Positions 44,366 to 56,394 of a stretch of DNA of 64,000 nucleotides are shown one piece after another; positions within the stretch are counted from its first letter, which is position 1; every line of letters begins with the position of its first letter. A program made the translations under genes and the position numbers. The notes below the pieces were generated by a model. The model did no database searches and had not been told where the DNA came from. It worked only from the letters and a program-made list of their open reading frames with translations. Source of the stretch: Bog-473 sp963850095 (GTDB lineage Bacteria; Actinomycetota; Acidimicrobiia; Acidimicrobiales; RAAP-2); NCBI GenBank assembly GCA_963850095.1, contig CAWKJX010000008.1, positions 248,001-312,000 of the forward strand, given 5' to 3'.

Positions 44366-46237
44366 TCACGGCGCGACGGCCGGCTTGCCGACTGCTGCTC
44401 CAGTCCCGGCCACGGGGCTCGGCAGGCAGTAGTAGATCTTGAGCTTCGGCGCCGGCCCCGGTGCCGGGGCGTGCGGCGACACGTGGAGGCAGTGGGCCAC
44501 CACCCAGGCCGCACCCGGCGTGGCCGCCGGAGCCGCCACCAGCGCCAGGTGGAACTGCTTGGCTGCCACCAGCGCGGCCGTGGCGGACGCCGTCGGCCAG
44601 GGGATGGTGCCGGTGTAGCCGCCGAGGGGGAGCACCTCCTCACCCGTGTCGTAAATGAACTCCGACGCCACGGCCGAGGTCTGCGTCGCCATGAGGTAGG
44701 GCGCCCCGCGGCGCACCTGCTCTATTTGGCCGAGCGTGGCCAGCGTCGCCGGGGGCGGCGCGAAGACGGCATGGATCACCGTCGTGGCCCCCGTCGGTTC
44801 GAACGGCGTGTCGAACGGACCCAGCCCCTCGGCCACCACCGACGCGCTGGCCACGGCGGGCACGAGCAGCACCGCGGCCACGGCGAGCGCGCCCCCGGTC
44901 AGGGCGAGGGCCCGGCCGGGTGGGCGCCGCCGGCCCCTCAGCGCCAGCGTCACCAAGAGGGCGGCGGCAGCCAGGCCGAGCACGCCGACGGCCTCGGCCA
45001 GCCCCGGCGGCAGGCCGGTGCCCCGGTCCGGCAGGAGCCAGGCCGCGTAGCCGACCGTGCCGAGCACGACGGCGGCCGTCCCGAGGAGCACCCCCCTTTC
45101 GTGGCGGTGCTCCCAGGCCAGGGCCGCGCCGACGCCGAGCAGCCCGGCCACGGCCGGCGACAGCGCGCCGGCGTAATAGGAGTTCATGGTCGTGCTGACG
45201 GTGAAGACCACCCCGAGGACGACCAGCCACACGCCCCAGAGCAACGCGCCGGCCCGCACCAGGTCCGCGCGCGGGCGCCGTCGGCGCGCCAGCACGAGCC
45301 AGACGAAAGCCACCAGTGCGGCCGGCAGCAGCCAGCCCGTGTCGTGTCCGTAGGAGTCGGTCAGGAGCCGGTTCCACACCGGCGGGGGCTCCGCCTGGGA
45401 GAACAGACGCGTCCCGAGGGTCTGGCCCAGGAGCTGGTTGGGCGACGCCTGGCCCACCCGATTGAAGCCGTTGTACACGAAGACCTGGTGGTACACCGAG
45501 TTGTCCGGGCTGCCGTCCGCGTACGGCCGCTGCGAGGCCGGGGTGAGCGCGACGAACGTCATGTAGGAGAGCGAGACGACGGCCACGGTGGCGCCCATGG
45601 CGACCAGCCGCCCGATCCGGTGTGGCGTGCTGCCCCGGCCGGCCACCAAGAAGGCCAGCCCGAGGGCGGGCAGCACCAAGAGGGCCTCGAGCATTTTGGC
45701 CTGGAAGGCCAGGGCCACGTAGACCGCGGCCAGGACCGCGCTGAGCCAGCGGTCGTCCAGGATGGCCGACACGGTGGCGTCGGCCGCCAGCACCAGCAGC
45801 AGGATCATGAGCGAGTCGGGGATGTTGCCCCGGTTCAACGTCACCGTGGCCGGGCTGGCCGCCAGCACCACGGCGGCCCCGAGCCCGGCCAGCGGCCCGC
45901 CCAGGCGGCGCACGCAGTGATAGAGCACGAGCACCGTCAGCGCGCCCTCCACGGCCGAGGGGGCCAACACGGCCCACTCGTGGAAACCGAAGAGCCGCAC
46001 CGACAGGGCCTGCACCCACAGGGCGCCGGGGAGCTTGTCCACCGTCACCGTGCCGGCGGGGTCGAAGGCGCCGAAGACGAAGTCGTGCCAGTTCTGCGAC
46101 ATGGAGCGCACGGCGGCGGCGTAGAAGATTTCGATCGTCGAGCCGACGTCCCAGCTGTAGGACAGCGCGGCCAGCGCCGTCACGACGAGCAGGAGGGGAC
46201 GGGCCCAGGCCGGCTGGTCGTGCGGCGAGCGCCACAC
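44366..46237 (-). CDS. GT39/ArnT-like membrane glycosyltransferase
   Basis: 623 residues with about twelve hydrophobic segments. The first extracytoplasmic loop has YAAAVRSMSQNWHDFVFGAF and PAGTVTVDKLPGALW, as in ArnT/PMT-type mannosyltransferases using a polyprenyl-phosphate donor. NRGNIPDSLMILLLVLAADA and WLAGVVLGVLFTVS-like helices follow, and a C-terminal extracytoplasmic domain (about residues 490-600) contains YDTGEEVLPLGGYTGTIP. The GTG at 46237 is the first start in frame; a short upstream GTG reading VADEVTPEPPDPP lies in another frame near 46304, so the true start may be hidden by an indel. Probably glycosylates proteins or wall polymers. Confidence 0.8.
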   Translation of the reverse strand: MWRSPHDQPAWARPLLLVVTALAALSYSWDVGSTIEIFYAAAVRSMSQNWHDFVFGAFDPAGTVTVDKLPGALWVQALSVRLFGFHEWAVLAPSAVEGALTVLVLYHCVRRLGGPLAGLGAAVVLAASPATVTLNRGNIPDSLMILLLVLAADATVSAILDDRWLSAVLAAVYVALAFQAKMLEALLVLPALGLAFLVAGRGSTPHRIGRLVAMGATVAVVSLSYMTFVALTPASQRPYADGSPDNSVYHQVFVYNGFNRVGQASPNQLLGQTLGTRLFSQAEPPPVWNRLLTDSYGHDTGWLLPAALVAFVWLVLARRRRPRADLVRAGALLWGVWLVVLGVVFTVSTTMNSYYAGALSPAVAGLLGVGAALAWEHRHERGVLLGTAAVVLGTVGYAAWLLPDRGTGLPPGLAEAVGVLGLAAAALLVTLALRGRRRPPGRALALTGGALAVAAVLLVPAVASASVVAEGLGPFDTPFEPTGATTVIHAVFAPPPATLATLGQIEQVRRGAPYLMATQTSAVASEFIYDTGEEVLPLGGYTGTIPWPTASATAALVAAKQFHLALVAAPAATPGAAWVVAHCLHVSPHAPAPGPAPKLKIYYCLPSPVAGTGAAVGKPAVAP

Positions 46238-46343
46238 CTGGAGGCGGCGCGACCACGGCGGGCGGGCGGGTCGGGCGGCTCGGGCGTCACCTCGTCGGCC
46301 ACGGCGTCAGGTTAGGACGGCGACCGGCGTGCGGTCCGGCCCC

Positions 46344-49300
46344 TCAGGGCGTGGCGGACACCTCGTTCGACGGCCCCGACGTGCCGCTGCCGTTGGTGGC
46401 CGTCACGTCGAAGGAATAGGTCTGCCCGTCGGTCAGGCCGGTCGCCGTGCACGTGGTGGAGGGCGCCGTCGCCCGGCACACCGGGGTGCCGAGCGTCTGC
46501 TCACCGCCCGGCGCGCTGGCCAGGAAGGCCGCGTACGAGGCGGCGCCCCGCGACGGGTTCCACGTCGAGCGCGACCTGGCCGTCGCCCGCCGTCGCCACC
46601 AGCCCGCTCGGGGGCGCCGGCACCCGCGCCACCGGCAGGCCGCCCGACACCGCCCGGACCCGGCCGTTGGCGCTGTCGGTGATCAAGAGCGTGCCACCCG
46701 CCGTGACGGCGACGGCGTTCGGCCCGTCCAGCTCGGCCAGGCCGGACGGGCCGCCGTCGCCCGAGTAGCCCGCCGTGCCCGTCCCGGCCACGGTGTAGAT
46801 GTCGCCCGCCGTCATGGGGATCCCGTAGGACGTGCCGGTCGAGGCCGCAATCATCCGGACCCGCTCGTTGCCGGTGTCGGCCACGTAGACGTCCCCGAAG
46901 CCGTCGAGGGCCACCCAGCCGGGCTCGTTCAGCTCGGCCGAGGCGGCCGGGGCGCCGTCGCCCGCGAACCCGTTGTCGTCGGGCCCGCTGCCCGCCAGTG
47001 TGTAGATGTCGCCGGCCGTCATGGCCTGGCCGTAGAAGCTCCCGGTCGTGGCGGCGATCATCCGGACGGCGTTGTTGAAGGTGTCCGCGATCAGGACGTT
47101 CCCGGCCGAGTCGACGGCCACGTCGGAGGGGGAGTCGAGCGTGGCGGCGGTGGCCGCTCCCCCGTCGCCCGTGTCGCCCTCCGCCCCGCTCCCGCCGGCG
47201 ATGGTGTAGATGTCCCCGGCCGTCATGGACTGGCCGTAGAAGCTGCCGGTCGTGCCGGCGATGGCGAACACCGCGTTGTCGCTGAAGTCGGCCACGAGCA
47301 GGTTGCCCGCCTGGTCCAGCGCCAGCCCGCTCGGGAAGCCGAGGGAGGCCGAGGTGGCCGGGCCACCCATGCCGCTCATGCCGTCGGTTCCCGTCCCGGC
47401 CACGAGGTAGATGTCGCCCGCCGTCATGTCCTGGCCGAAGTCGGTCCCGTCGGCGTCGGCCAGCACGTAGAGCTGCGACGCGCCGCCGTCGGCGATGACC
47501 AGGTTGCCGGCGCTGTCGGTCACCAGGCCGTCGGGGAAGTTGAGCGCGAAGGCGGCGGCCGCCCCTCCGACGGTGGTCGAGGTGCCCCCGCCCGCCACGG
47601 TGTAGACGTCCCCCGCCGTCATGGCGATGCCGTAGAAGGTGCCGCTGCTGGCCGCCACCACGTCGACCTCGTTGGCGCCGACGTCGGTGAACACGGTGTT
47701 CCCCGCCCCGTCGACCGTCACCGCGTAGGGCTGCCCCACCCCGGTCGAGGTGGCCGGCGAGCCCGTCGTGGGCGGTGTCGTCGTGGTACTGCCGTCGCCG
47801 GCCGCGGTGGTGATGACGGACGTGGCATAGGGCCGGACGACGATCGACAACGCCGCACCCGCCGACTGCGGCGGGCTGTCCGAGTCGGTGGCCTGGACGC
47901 TGAAGGAATAGAGCCCCCCCGCCGTCGGCGTGCCCGAAATGGCTCCGGCCGCACTGAGGCTCAGGCCGGGCGGCAGGGCGCCGGTCGTGACCGTCCAGTC
48001 GAAGGGCACGGGACCACCGACGGCGCTCAGGCCCCCGTCATAGGGCGTGCCCACCGACCCGCCCGGCAGGCTGGCCGTCGTGACGGCCAGCACGTTGCCG
48101 ACGGTGAGGATCCGGTCGATCTCGGGCGAGGCGACGTCGATGTCGCCGGTCGGGTCGACCGCCACCCCGGCGGGGTCGCACAGGGAGGCGGACGTGGCGG
48201 CCCCCGAGGTGCTGGCGCCGGCGCAGTTCGGGCTCCCACCCGCCACGGAGGAGGCGTCGCCGGCGGCCATGGGCTGACCCCACAGCGTGCCCGATTCCGC
48301 CGCCAGGACCCAGATGCGGTCGAAGGCGTCGTCGGAGACCACGAGGTCCCCGGGCCCGTCGAAGGACACCCGGTCCGGGCTCAGGTCGACGTCGAGCGGG
48401 GCGACGCCCCCGCCGGCCGTGGCCTGCTGGGTTCCGCCTCCGCCGCCTCCGCCGCCACCCATGACGGTGACGATCCCCCCGTCGGTCATGGGCGCACCGA
48501 AGTCGGGGCTCGTGCCGGCCGAGATCACCCGGACCCGGTCGTTCTCGCTGTCCGCGACCACGATGTTCCCGGCCGGGTCGAGTGCCAGCCCGACCGGTGC
48601 GTCGAGCTCGGCCCCGGTGGCCGGCGCGGCGTCGCCGTCGAAGCCGCCGGTGCCGTTGCCGGCGATGGTGTAGATGTCGCCCGCCGACATGGGCTGGCCG
48701 TAGAAGGTGCCGGTCGACTCGGCCACGACGCGGACCCGGTCGTTCGCGGTGTCGGCCACGACCACGTTGCCGTAGCGGTCGAGGATGGCGGACTGTGGCC
48801 CGTCGAGCTCGGCCGACGTGGCCGCCCCGCCGTCCCCGCTGTCGCCCGCGCTGCCGTTGCCGGCGATGGTGTAGATGTCGCCCCGCGTCATGGCCAGGCC
48901 GTACTGGGTGCCCGAGGTGCCCGCCACGACCCTGATCCGATTGTCTCCCGTGTCGGCAATGAGGAGGTTCCCCCCACTGTCGCTGCGGACACTGCCCGGG
49001 TCGTTCAGCTGGGCCGAGGTGGCCGGTCCGCCGTCGCCCAGATCCGCCCCCGCTCCGGCCCCGGTGGCCCCCGCACCCCCCGCCACGGTGTAGATGTCGC
49101 CGGCCGTCATCGGCGTGTCGTAGAAGATGCCGGTGGCGCCGGCCACGACGCGGATGCGCCCGTTGGCCGAGTCGGCGATCAGCTCGTTGCCGGCCGAGTC
49201 GAAGGAGACGTCCTCGGGGTGCCCGAGCTGCGCCGACATGGGCGAGCCCCCGTCGCCCGAGTAGGCGGACCAGCCGTCGCCGGCCACCGTGTAGATGTCG

Positions 49301-50646
49301 CCCGCCGTCATGGGCAGGCCGTAGAAGGTCCCCGTCGACGCCGCCACCACGCGCACCCGGAAGTTGTCGCTGTCGGCGACGACCAGGTTCCCGGACTGGT
49401 CCGCCACCACCCCGGTCGGCTGGTCGAGCCCGGCCGACGTGGCCGCGCCGCCGTCGCCGCCGAAGGAGCCCGACGGCGCCGGCGCGGGACCCGACCCGGC
49501 CACGGTGTAGATGTCGCCCGCCGTCATGGCGATCCCGTAGAACGTCCCGGTCGACGCCGCGATCACCCGGATGCGGTTGTTGTCGGTGTCGGCCAGCAAA
49601 ATGTTGCCGTCGGCGTCGAAGGAGATCCCGTGCGGCGCCCCGATCAGGGCCGAGGTGGCCGGCCCGCCGTCGCCGCCGAATCCCGCGGCGCCCGAATCCA
49701 CGGTCGGCTCACCGGCCAGGTGGTACCAGTTGCCCACCGTCATCGCCTGGTCGTAGAAGGTGCCGGTGGAGCCGGCCAGGACGTCGAGGCTGTCACCCGA
49801 CGACGAGACGAGCAGGTTGTCGTTCTGGTCGACCGCCACCGCCCAGGGATCGCCGTAGGGGGTCGGGATCGTCGAGGTGCTCCCGGCCGTCATGGCCTGG
49901 CCCCAGAACGTGCCGGTCTGCGCCGCCCACACCTCCACGCCGGTGCCGCCGAGGAGGGGGATCACCACGTTGCCGTGGGAGTCGACGGCGGTGTCGCCGC
50001 CCGCGTCGGTGGAGGCGCCGGTGGGGCAGACGGGCGCCAGCGTGCCCGGATCGGTGCCGCTCGGCGGCGTGTAGCGCGCCGCCAGCGCGAGCGAGGGTTC
50101 GTCGAAGACCAGCGAGCCGTCGGTGGGATCGATGGCCATGCCGGCCGGGTCGTCGAGGGAGGTGCCCGTCGCCGTGACGCTCTGTTGGCCCGCCGCGCCG
50201 CTCGACGACGACACCCCGTCGCCCGCCACCACCGCTTCGTCGTCCGTGGCCGGGTCGAGCAGGCGGATGACGTTGTCGCCGGTCTCGTTCCCCGGGAGGG
50301 CCACGGCCGCCGGGTCGGAGAAGTCGGAAATGTAGATGCCGCCGTCCGGGGCCACCGCGAGCCCGTAGGGCATTTGCGCAATGCCGGTGGCCGGGCCGTT
50401 GCCGGTGTCGCCGGCGGTCACGGCCACCTGGCCGTTCGCCACCCCCGACCCCCCGGCGCCGATCGTCTGGAGCTGCACGCCGGCCAGCGCGCCCAGCGCG
50501 AGGCAGCATGCCCCGGCGATGCAGAAGAAGGGTCGGGCCGCGCGGAGCTGCGTCAGGACCCCGGCGCCCTCGCCGGCCCCGCGTTTACCGACGTTCCGTA
50601 CGCCTGATGTCGCCAAATGGCTCGCCTTCTCTCGGACGAGCGGCAC
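46344..50646 (-). CDS. Giant secreted NHL-repeat beta-propeller protein with Ig-like (He_PIG) and fibronectin III domains, one frameshift
   Basis: About 1,434 codons. An N-terminal helix (FFCIAGACCLALGALAGV) targets it for export. Two long runs of about 60-residue NHL blades follow, each with GNLLIADTGDNRIRVVA, TGTFYGxxMTAGDIYTVAG and GDGGPATSAxL. Between them (about 47.8-48.1 kb) lies an Ig-like domain with SLPGGSVGTPYDGGL, PGLSLSAAGAISGTPTAGG. The main frame ends at 46501, but the last domain continues in another frame from about 46565: AASYAAFLAS, TCTATGLTDGQTYSFDVTATN and GPSNEVSATP, a fibronectin III domain with stop at 46344. No anchor. Function unknown; propellers often bind proteins or glycans. 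Confidence 0.85.
46600..50300 (-). repeat. Tandem NHL-blade repeats of about 180 bp
   Basis: GTGTAGATGTCGCC recurs on the + strand roughly once per blade (for example near 46793, 46995, 47207, 48670, 48870, 49090, 49288 and 49505), the copies being similar but not identical. They encode the DIYTVAG step of each blade. Good material for slippage or misassembly. Confidence 0.8.
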
Positions 50647-50724
50647 CTGCTGCCCCCCCTCCGTTTCCCCTCCGTTAACCGATCGTTACACCGGCCGAGA
50701 GCCATGTCAATGACGCCAAACGCG

Positions 50725-50754
50725 TCGTAGCCGGGCCTAAGCCCGGCTACGACA
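50725..50754 (-). terminator. groEL terminator hairpin
   Basis: Perfect 13-bp stem, GTCGTAGCCGGGC (50725-50737) with GCCCGGCTACGAC (50742-50754), loop CTAA. It lies 84 bp after the groEL stop on the minus strand and ahead of the NHL gene on the same strand, so it probably isolates the two units. Confidence 0.7.
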
Positions 50755-50837
50755 TCCGACACACGCCGTTCCCGTCCCCGGTACAACATATCCCCGGGTA
50801 AAGGGGCGCTTAAACTTCCTGGTCAAGCCAGGGCTGG

Positions 50838-52481
<1,644 letters not shown>

Positions 52482-52595
52482 GACATCTCCTCTCGAGCCC
52501 GGGCGGGCTCTGGGTCAGGGGGAATCTGGTGGAGGCCGCCGCACCGGCCCGGGCAGAACCGGGGCGGCGGGCCGACCGAATGCGGCTCCGGCCGG

Positions 52596-52886
52596 TTAGG
52601 CCAGCTTGGCCAGGACGTCGCGGGCGGACAGGATGAGGAGGTCCTCACCCTCGACCGTGATCTCGGTGCCGCCGTACTTGGAGTAGACGACGGTGTCGCC
52701 GGCCTTGACGTCCAGCGGGATCAGCTCGCCGGTGTCTTCAGAGCGGCGGCCCGGGCCCACGGCGAGGACCTCGCCCTGCTGGGGCTTCTCCTTGGCCGTG
52801 TCGGGGATGACCAGGCCGGATGCCGTGGTCTCCTCGGACTCACCGGGACGGACGACGATACGGTCATCGAGGGGGTGCAGCTTCAT
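52596..52886 (-). CDS. groES: Co-chaperonin GroES (10 kDa)
   Basis: Heptameric lid of GroEL. 96 residues: MKLHPLDDRIVVRP at the start, the mobile loop EETTASGLVIPDTAKEKP that docks on GroEL, GEVLAVGPG, KAGDTVVYSKYGGTEI and ILSARDVLAKLA. The ATG at 52886 follows AAGGAGG at good distance; the frame stays open far upstream because of the GC content, but that part is not coding. A CIRCE operator lies 26 bp before the start. Confidence 0.97.
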   Translation of the reverse strand: MKLHPLDDRIVVRPGESEETTASGLVIPDTAKEKPQQGEVLAVGPGRRSEDTGELIPLDVKAGDTVVYSKYGGTEITVEGEDLLILSARDVLAKLA

Positions 52887-52911
52887 CGGGAGGGGCCTCC
52901 TTGGCGGTTCT

Positions 52912-52938
52912 TTAGCACTCTCGGGTTGTGAGTGCCAG
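52912..52938 (-). promoter_or_regulatory. CIRCE operator (HrcA binding site)
   Basis: TTAGCACTC (52912-52920), nine bases, then GAGTGCCAG (52930-52938). The consensus is TTAGCACTC-N9-GAGTGCTAA, so the left arm is perfect and the right arm matches 7 of 9. HrcA repression of groES-groEL, lifted by heat, is the known role. Confidence 0.85.
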
Positions 52939-53102
52939 AGTAGCGGGCCGAGAGGGTGGAGGCAACCGGGACGGGGTGATTTCGGCCGGAGGCCTTTTTT
53001 TGGCGGACTTTTGGGTATGGGCCGCTTCAGTGCGAGGGCGGCCGGCCCGATGGATCTGGTGTGGACCGCCGAGAGGCGGGGAGTGCGGGGGTGGAACCGG
53101 AG

Positions 53103-53864
53103 ATGTCGACGTGGGAAGGGCGCCGGACGGGCGTGGGACTCATGGGCGCCACTCTGGCCGCCCTGCTCGTCGGGCTGGTGGCCGTGACCGTCGGGCCGGG
53201 AGGCCCGGCCGGGGCGAGCCGCTCGGGCTCGGGCTCGGGCTCGGGCTCGGTCAGGGCCGAGCTGGCCCGGGCCAAGACGGACCTCCTGGTCAAGTCCGAC
53301 TTCCCCCAGAGCTGGAAGGGGCAGGGATCGGTCAGCACCGACAACGGGACCAAGCCCGACACCTTCCCCGGCGAGGACCAGTTGGCGGGCTGTCTCGGCG
53401 TGGCCACGTCGATCCTGGAGCAGAACGCGCCGTCGGTCACGAGCCCGAGCTTCGAGAACACGGCCCAGACGGAGTACGCGCAGGAGAACCTCTCGATCTT
53501 CGCCACGGCGAAGGAGGGCCAGGTCCAGTACGCCTCGCTTTCCAATCCGAAGGTCCCGGCCTGCATGACCGCACTGCTCGGGGGCGCCGAGAAGTCCGAG
53601 ATCGACAGCTCCTTCCCCACCGGGTCGAAGGTGGGGACGATCACGGTGACGTCGGTGCCCAGGGCGGACCTGGCCCCGCGGTCGACCGGGTTCCTGTTGT
53701 CCTTCCCGGTGACCGACCAGGGCGTCACCCTCCAGACCTCGATCGGGGAGGTGGTCTCGGTGCGGGGCACGGCGGGCATCCAGCTCACGTTCACCTCCAT
53801 AGGCCCACGCTTTCCCGCCTCGCTCGAGAAGCATCTGGTGACGGTTGCGTACGACCGGTCCTGA
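53103..53864 (+). CDS. Secreted protein, tandem paralogue 1
   Basis: The ATG at 53103 follows GGAG. The signal reads GLMGATLAALLVGLVAVTVG and the mature protein starts near GASRSGSGSGSGS. About 200 residues follow with DLLVKSDFPQSWKGQG, a Cys in DQLAGCLGVATS and one in KVPACMTALLG, and FLLSFPVTDQGVTLQTSI. The same pattern (xxFPxxW, CxGxxxxL, PTCMNxL, GFEVSIPLQAGG) recurs in the next gene, so they are tandem duplicates. The layout recalls sensor or PknH-type extracellular domains of actinobacteria, but no firm family. No anchor after the signal peptide. Divergent from groES. Confidence 0.7.
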   Translation: MSTWEGRRTGVGLMGATLAALLVGLVAVTVGPGGPAGASRSGSGSGSGSVRAELARAKTDLLVKSDFPQSWKGQGSVSTDNGTKPDTFPGEDQLAGCLGVATSILEQNAPSVTSPSFENTAQTEYAQENLSIFATAKEGQVQYASLSNPKVPACMTALLGGAEKSEIDSSFPTGSKVGTITVTSVPRADLAPRSTGFLLSFPVTDQGVTLQTSIGEVVSVRGTAGIQLTFTSIGPRFPASLEKHLVTVAYDRS

Positions 53865-53901
53865 CCCGGGGCGCCTGCCGGCGGCCGGTAGCGTTGGCTG
53901 A

Positions 53902-54654
53902 GTGGCCGGCCTGAGGCGGAATCCGACAGCCCGTCGTCGTGCGGCGGGTCTGGGTCCGGCCGCCGCACTGGTCGTGGGGCTGGCGGTGGTCGGCGGGCTG
54001 GCCGGATCGGCCGGGGCCGCCACCAAGGCCAAGTCGACCACGACCACCGTGGCGCCCAAGGTGGCGGCCGAGGCCAAGGCGGCCCTGCTCACCCTCACCG
54101 CCTTCCCGAGCGGCTGGATGACGACGTCGTCGGTGTCGGGCCCTTCGCGGATCGCCCCGGTGTCCAAGCAGCTGGCGTCGTGCATCGGCGCCTCCAAGAA
54201 GCTGGCGACCGAGAAGCCGGTGACCTACGCCAGCCCCGACTTCACCAACAGCGAGAAGACCCTGGCCGTGGAGGACAACGTCTCCCTCTACGCCTCGGCG
54301 GCCCAGGCCCGGGCGGCGCACGCCGCGGTGTCGAGCTCCAAGACCCCGACCTGCATGAACTCGCTCGGCAGCTCGGCGCTGCGGTCGAGCATCCAGCAGG
54401 AGGCGGGCAGCGGTGCCACCGTCGGGGCCGTGTCGATCACCGCCCTGCCCAAGGGGACCCTCCTCGCGGGCGAGTCGGGCTTCGAAGTGTCGATCCCCCT
54501 ACAGGCCGGCGGCAAGCAACTGGAGATCACCAGCGTCCAGGTCGACTTCGTCAAGGGGGCGCTGGCCCAGCAGCTGACCTTCAACGGCAACGGCACCTCC
54601 TTCCCGGCGCTGCTGGAGGTGCAGCTCGTCCAGGCGGCGAAGGCCCGGTCCTGA
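53902..54654 (+). CDS. Secreted protein, tandem paralogue 2
   Basis: 250 residues. Signal: AAALVVGLAVVGGLAGSAGA with cleavage near AGAA. The mature domain repeats the plan of the preceding gene: LLTLTAFPSGWMTTS, a Cys in LASCIGASKKL, TPTCMNSLGSSAL, LLAGESGFEVSIPLQAGGKQ and VQVDFVKGALAQQLTFNGNG. Start codon GTG (written as Met) 37 bp after the first stop. Both genes end in an identical 17-base stretch around the stop codon, CCGGTCCTGACCCGGGG, consistent with duplication. Role unknown. Confidence 0.7.
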   Translation: MAGLRRNPTARRRAAGLGPAAALVVGLAVVGGLAGSAGAATKAKSTTTTVAPKVAAEAKAALLTLTAFPSGWMTTSSVSGPSRIAPVSKQLASCIGASKKLATEKPVTYASPDFTNSEKTLAVEDNVSLYASAAQARAAHAAVSSSKTPTCMNSLGSSALRSSIQQEAGSGATVGAVSITALPKGTLLAGESGFEVSIPLQAGGKQLEITSVQVDFVKGALAQQLTFNGNGTSFPALLEVQLVQAAKARS

Positions 54655-54704
54655 CCCGGGGCCGGGCGGGTCGGTACGCTGCCCGGCGACCAGCCACCTG
54701 CACG

Positions 54705-54757
54705 CCGGCTCGGCGGCTCGCAGCTCGGCAGCTCGGTGGCCCGGCGGCTCGGCTCGG
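54705..54757. repeat. Low-complexity CGGCTCGG-type short repeats
   Basis: A run of imperfect CGGCTCGG / CAGCTCGG units in the gap before the glucosidase gene. It has no coding character and may be slippage-prone. Confidence 0.6.
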
Positions 54758-54781
54758 GCCGACGTAAGCGAAGGGACCCCC

Positions 54782-56392
54782 ATGGCAGTGAGCCCCAGTA
54801 CGGACCCCGACCGCTGGTGGCGCGGGGGCGTCTTCTACCAGATCTACCCGCGCTCGTACGCCGATTCGAACGGTGACGGCATCGGGGACCTGCCCGGCAT
54901 CATCGGCAAGCTCGACCACCTCCAGCAGCTCGGCATCACCGGGGTGTGGCTGTCGCCGGTGACCTGCTCGCCCAACCGCGACTGGGGCTACGACGTGTCG
55001 GACTACCGCGACATCGACCCCGCCTACGGGACGCTGGCCGACTTGGACCGCCTGGTCGCCGAGGGGGCACGGCGCGACATCCGCATTCTGATGGATCTCG
55101 TGCCCAACCACACCAGCGACCAGCACGCCTGGTTCGTCGACGCCCGGCGTGGCCGCGAGTCGAGCTACCGGGACTACTACGTCTGGGCCGATCCCAAGCC
55201 CGACGGCAGCCCGCCGAACAACTGGAAGAGCATTTTCGGCGGTCTGGCCTGGAACCTCGACGAAGCGAGCGGGCAGTACTACCTGCACAACTTCGTGGCG
55301 GAGCAACCCGACCTCAACTGGTGGAACGAGTCGGTGCACCGCGAGTTCGACGACATTGTGCGCTTCTGGTGGGACCGCGGCGTGGCCGGGTTCCGCATCG
55401 ACGTGTGCAACATGATGATCAAGGACGCGTTGCTGCGCGACAACCCGCCGGCCACCGAGGACGATCCCTTGGACCAGCAGTTCATGGGCGTGAAGGCGGT
55501 GTACAACACCGACCGCCCCGAGGCGCACGACATCCTGAAGCACTGGCGGGTCATCGCCGATTCGTACACGCCCGGGCGGCTGCTGATCGGCGAGACCAAC
55601 GTGGAGACGCTCGAACGGCTCGTGCAGTTCTACGGCACCGGCCGCGACGAGCTGCACGGCGGCTTCAACTTCCAGTTCATGCACGCACCGTTCGAGGCGC
55701 CGGCCCTGCGTGCCGTGGTCGAGGGCGTGGAGGCGATGCTCCCCGAGGGGGCCTGGCCCACCTGGCACGGCTCCAACCACGACTTCTCACGGCTGGCCAC
55801 GCGCTGGGCCGGGGGCGACCCGGCCGTGGCCAAGCTGGCGCTCCTCATGCTGCTCACCTTGCGGGGGACGGCCTTCCTCTACGCCGGCGACGAAATCGGC
55901 CTGGTCGACGCCAGCCTGGAGAAGGAGGACCTGCTCGATCCCGTCGGCATCCGCTTCTGGCCCTACGCGGGCCGCGACCCCGAGCGCACGCCCATGCCGT
56001 GGCACGGCGGCCCGGGGGGCGGCTTCACCGAGCCCGGCGTGCGCACCTGGTTGCCCATGACCGACCCCTCGGCGTGCAACGTCGCCGACCAGACCGGCGA
56101 CGCCGACTCGGTGCTCGAGCTGTGCCGGCGGGTCATCGCCCTGCGCGGGTCGAACGAGGACATCGCCGTGGGGTCGTACCGGACGTTGCCCGCGCCCGAG
56201 GGCACCTGGGCCTACGTCCGGGGCGACCGCGACGGCGGCGCCGTCGTGCTGCTGAACATGTCGGGCGGGGCGGCGACGTTCGAAGGGGTGCAGGGCACGG
56301 TGGCGGTGAGCACCGACGCCGGGCTCGAGGGATCGGCCTGCGAGGGCGCGCTGACGCTCGGGCCCTGGCTGGGCGCCGTGGTGGTGGCCTGA
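54782..56392 (+). CDS. GH13 alpha-glucosidase (oligo-1,6-glucosidase / trehalose-cleaving type)
   Basis: 536 residues, cytoplasmic (no signal). The alpha-amylase regions are all present: VFYQIYPRSYADSNGDGIGDLPGI at the start, region I DLVPNHTS, region II GFRIDVCNMM with the nucleophile Asp, region III LLIGETNV with the acid Glu, region IV WHGSNHDFSRL with the third Asp. The early QIYPRSF-type motif and GIGDLPGI place it with GH13 alpha-glucosidases rather than amylases. It hydrolyses short alpha-glucosides such as isomaltose, trehalose or maltose. The next gene starts 3 bp after its stop. Confidence 0.92.
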   Translation: MAVSPSTDPDRWWRGGVFYQIYPRSYADSNGDGIGDLPGIIGKLDHLQQLGITGVWLSPVTCSPNRDWGYDVSDYRDIDPAYGTLADLDRLVAEGARRDIRILMDLVPNHTSDQHAWFVDARRGRESSYRDYYVWADPKPDGSPPNNWKSIFGGLAWNLDEASGQYYLHNFVAEQPDLNWWNESVHREFDDIVRFWWDRGVAGFRIDVCNMMIKDALLRDNPPATEDDPLDQQFMGVKAVYNTDRPEAHDILKHWRVIADSYTPGRLLIGETNVETLERLVQFYGTGRDELHGGFNFQFMHAPFEAPALRAVVEGVEAMLPEGAWPTWHGSNHDFSRLATRWAGGDPAVAKLALLMLLTLRGTAFLYAGDEIGLVDASLEKEDLLDPVGIRFWPYAGRDPERTPMPWHGGPGGGFTEPGVRTWLPMTDPSACNVADQTGDADSVLELCRRVIALRGSNEDIAVGSYRTLPAPEGTWAYVRGDRDGGAVVLLNMSGGAATFEGVQGTVAVSTDAGLEGSACEGALTLGPWLGAVVVA

Positions 56393-56394
56393 CG

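Noticed and set aside
46447..50607. 1,386-codon + strand frame opposite the NHL gene
   Set aside because: Composition is Arg/Gly/His-rich and it mirrors the NHL repeat periodicity; the minus-strand protein has clear domains.
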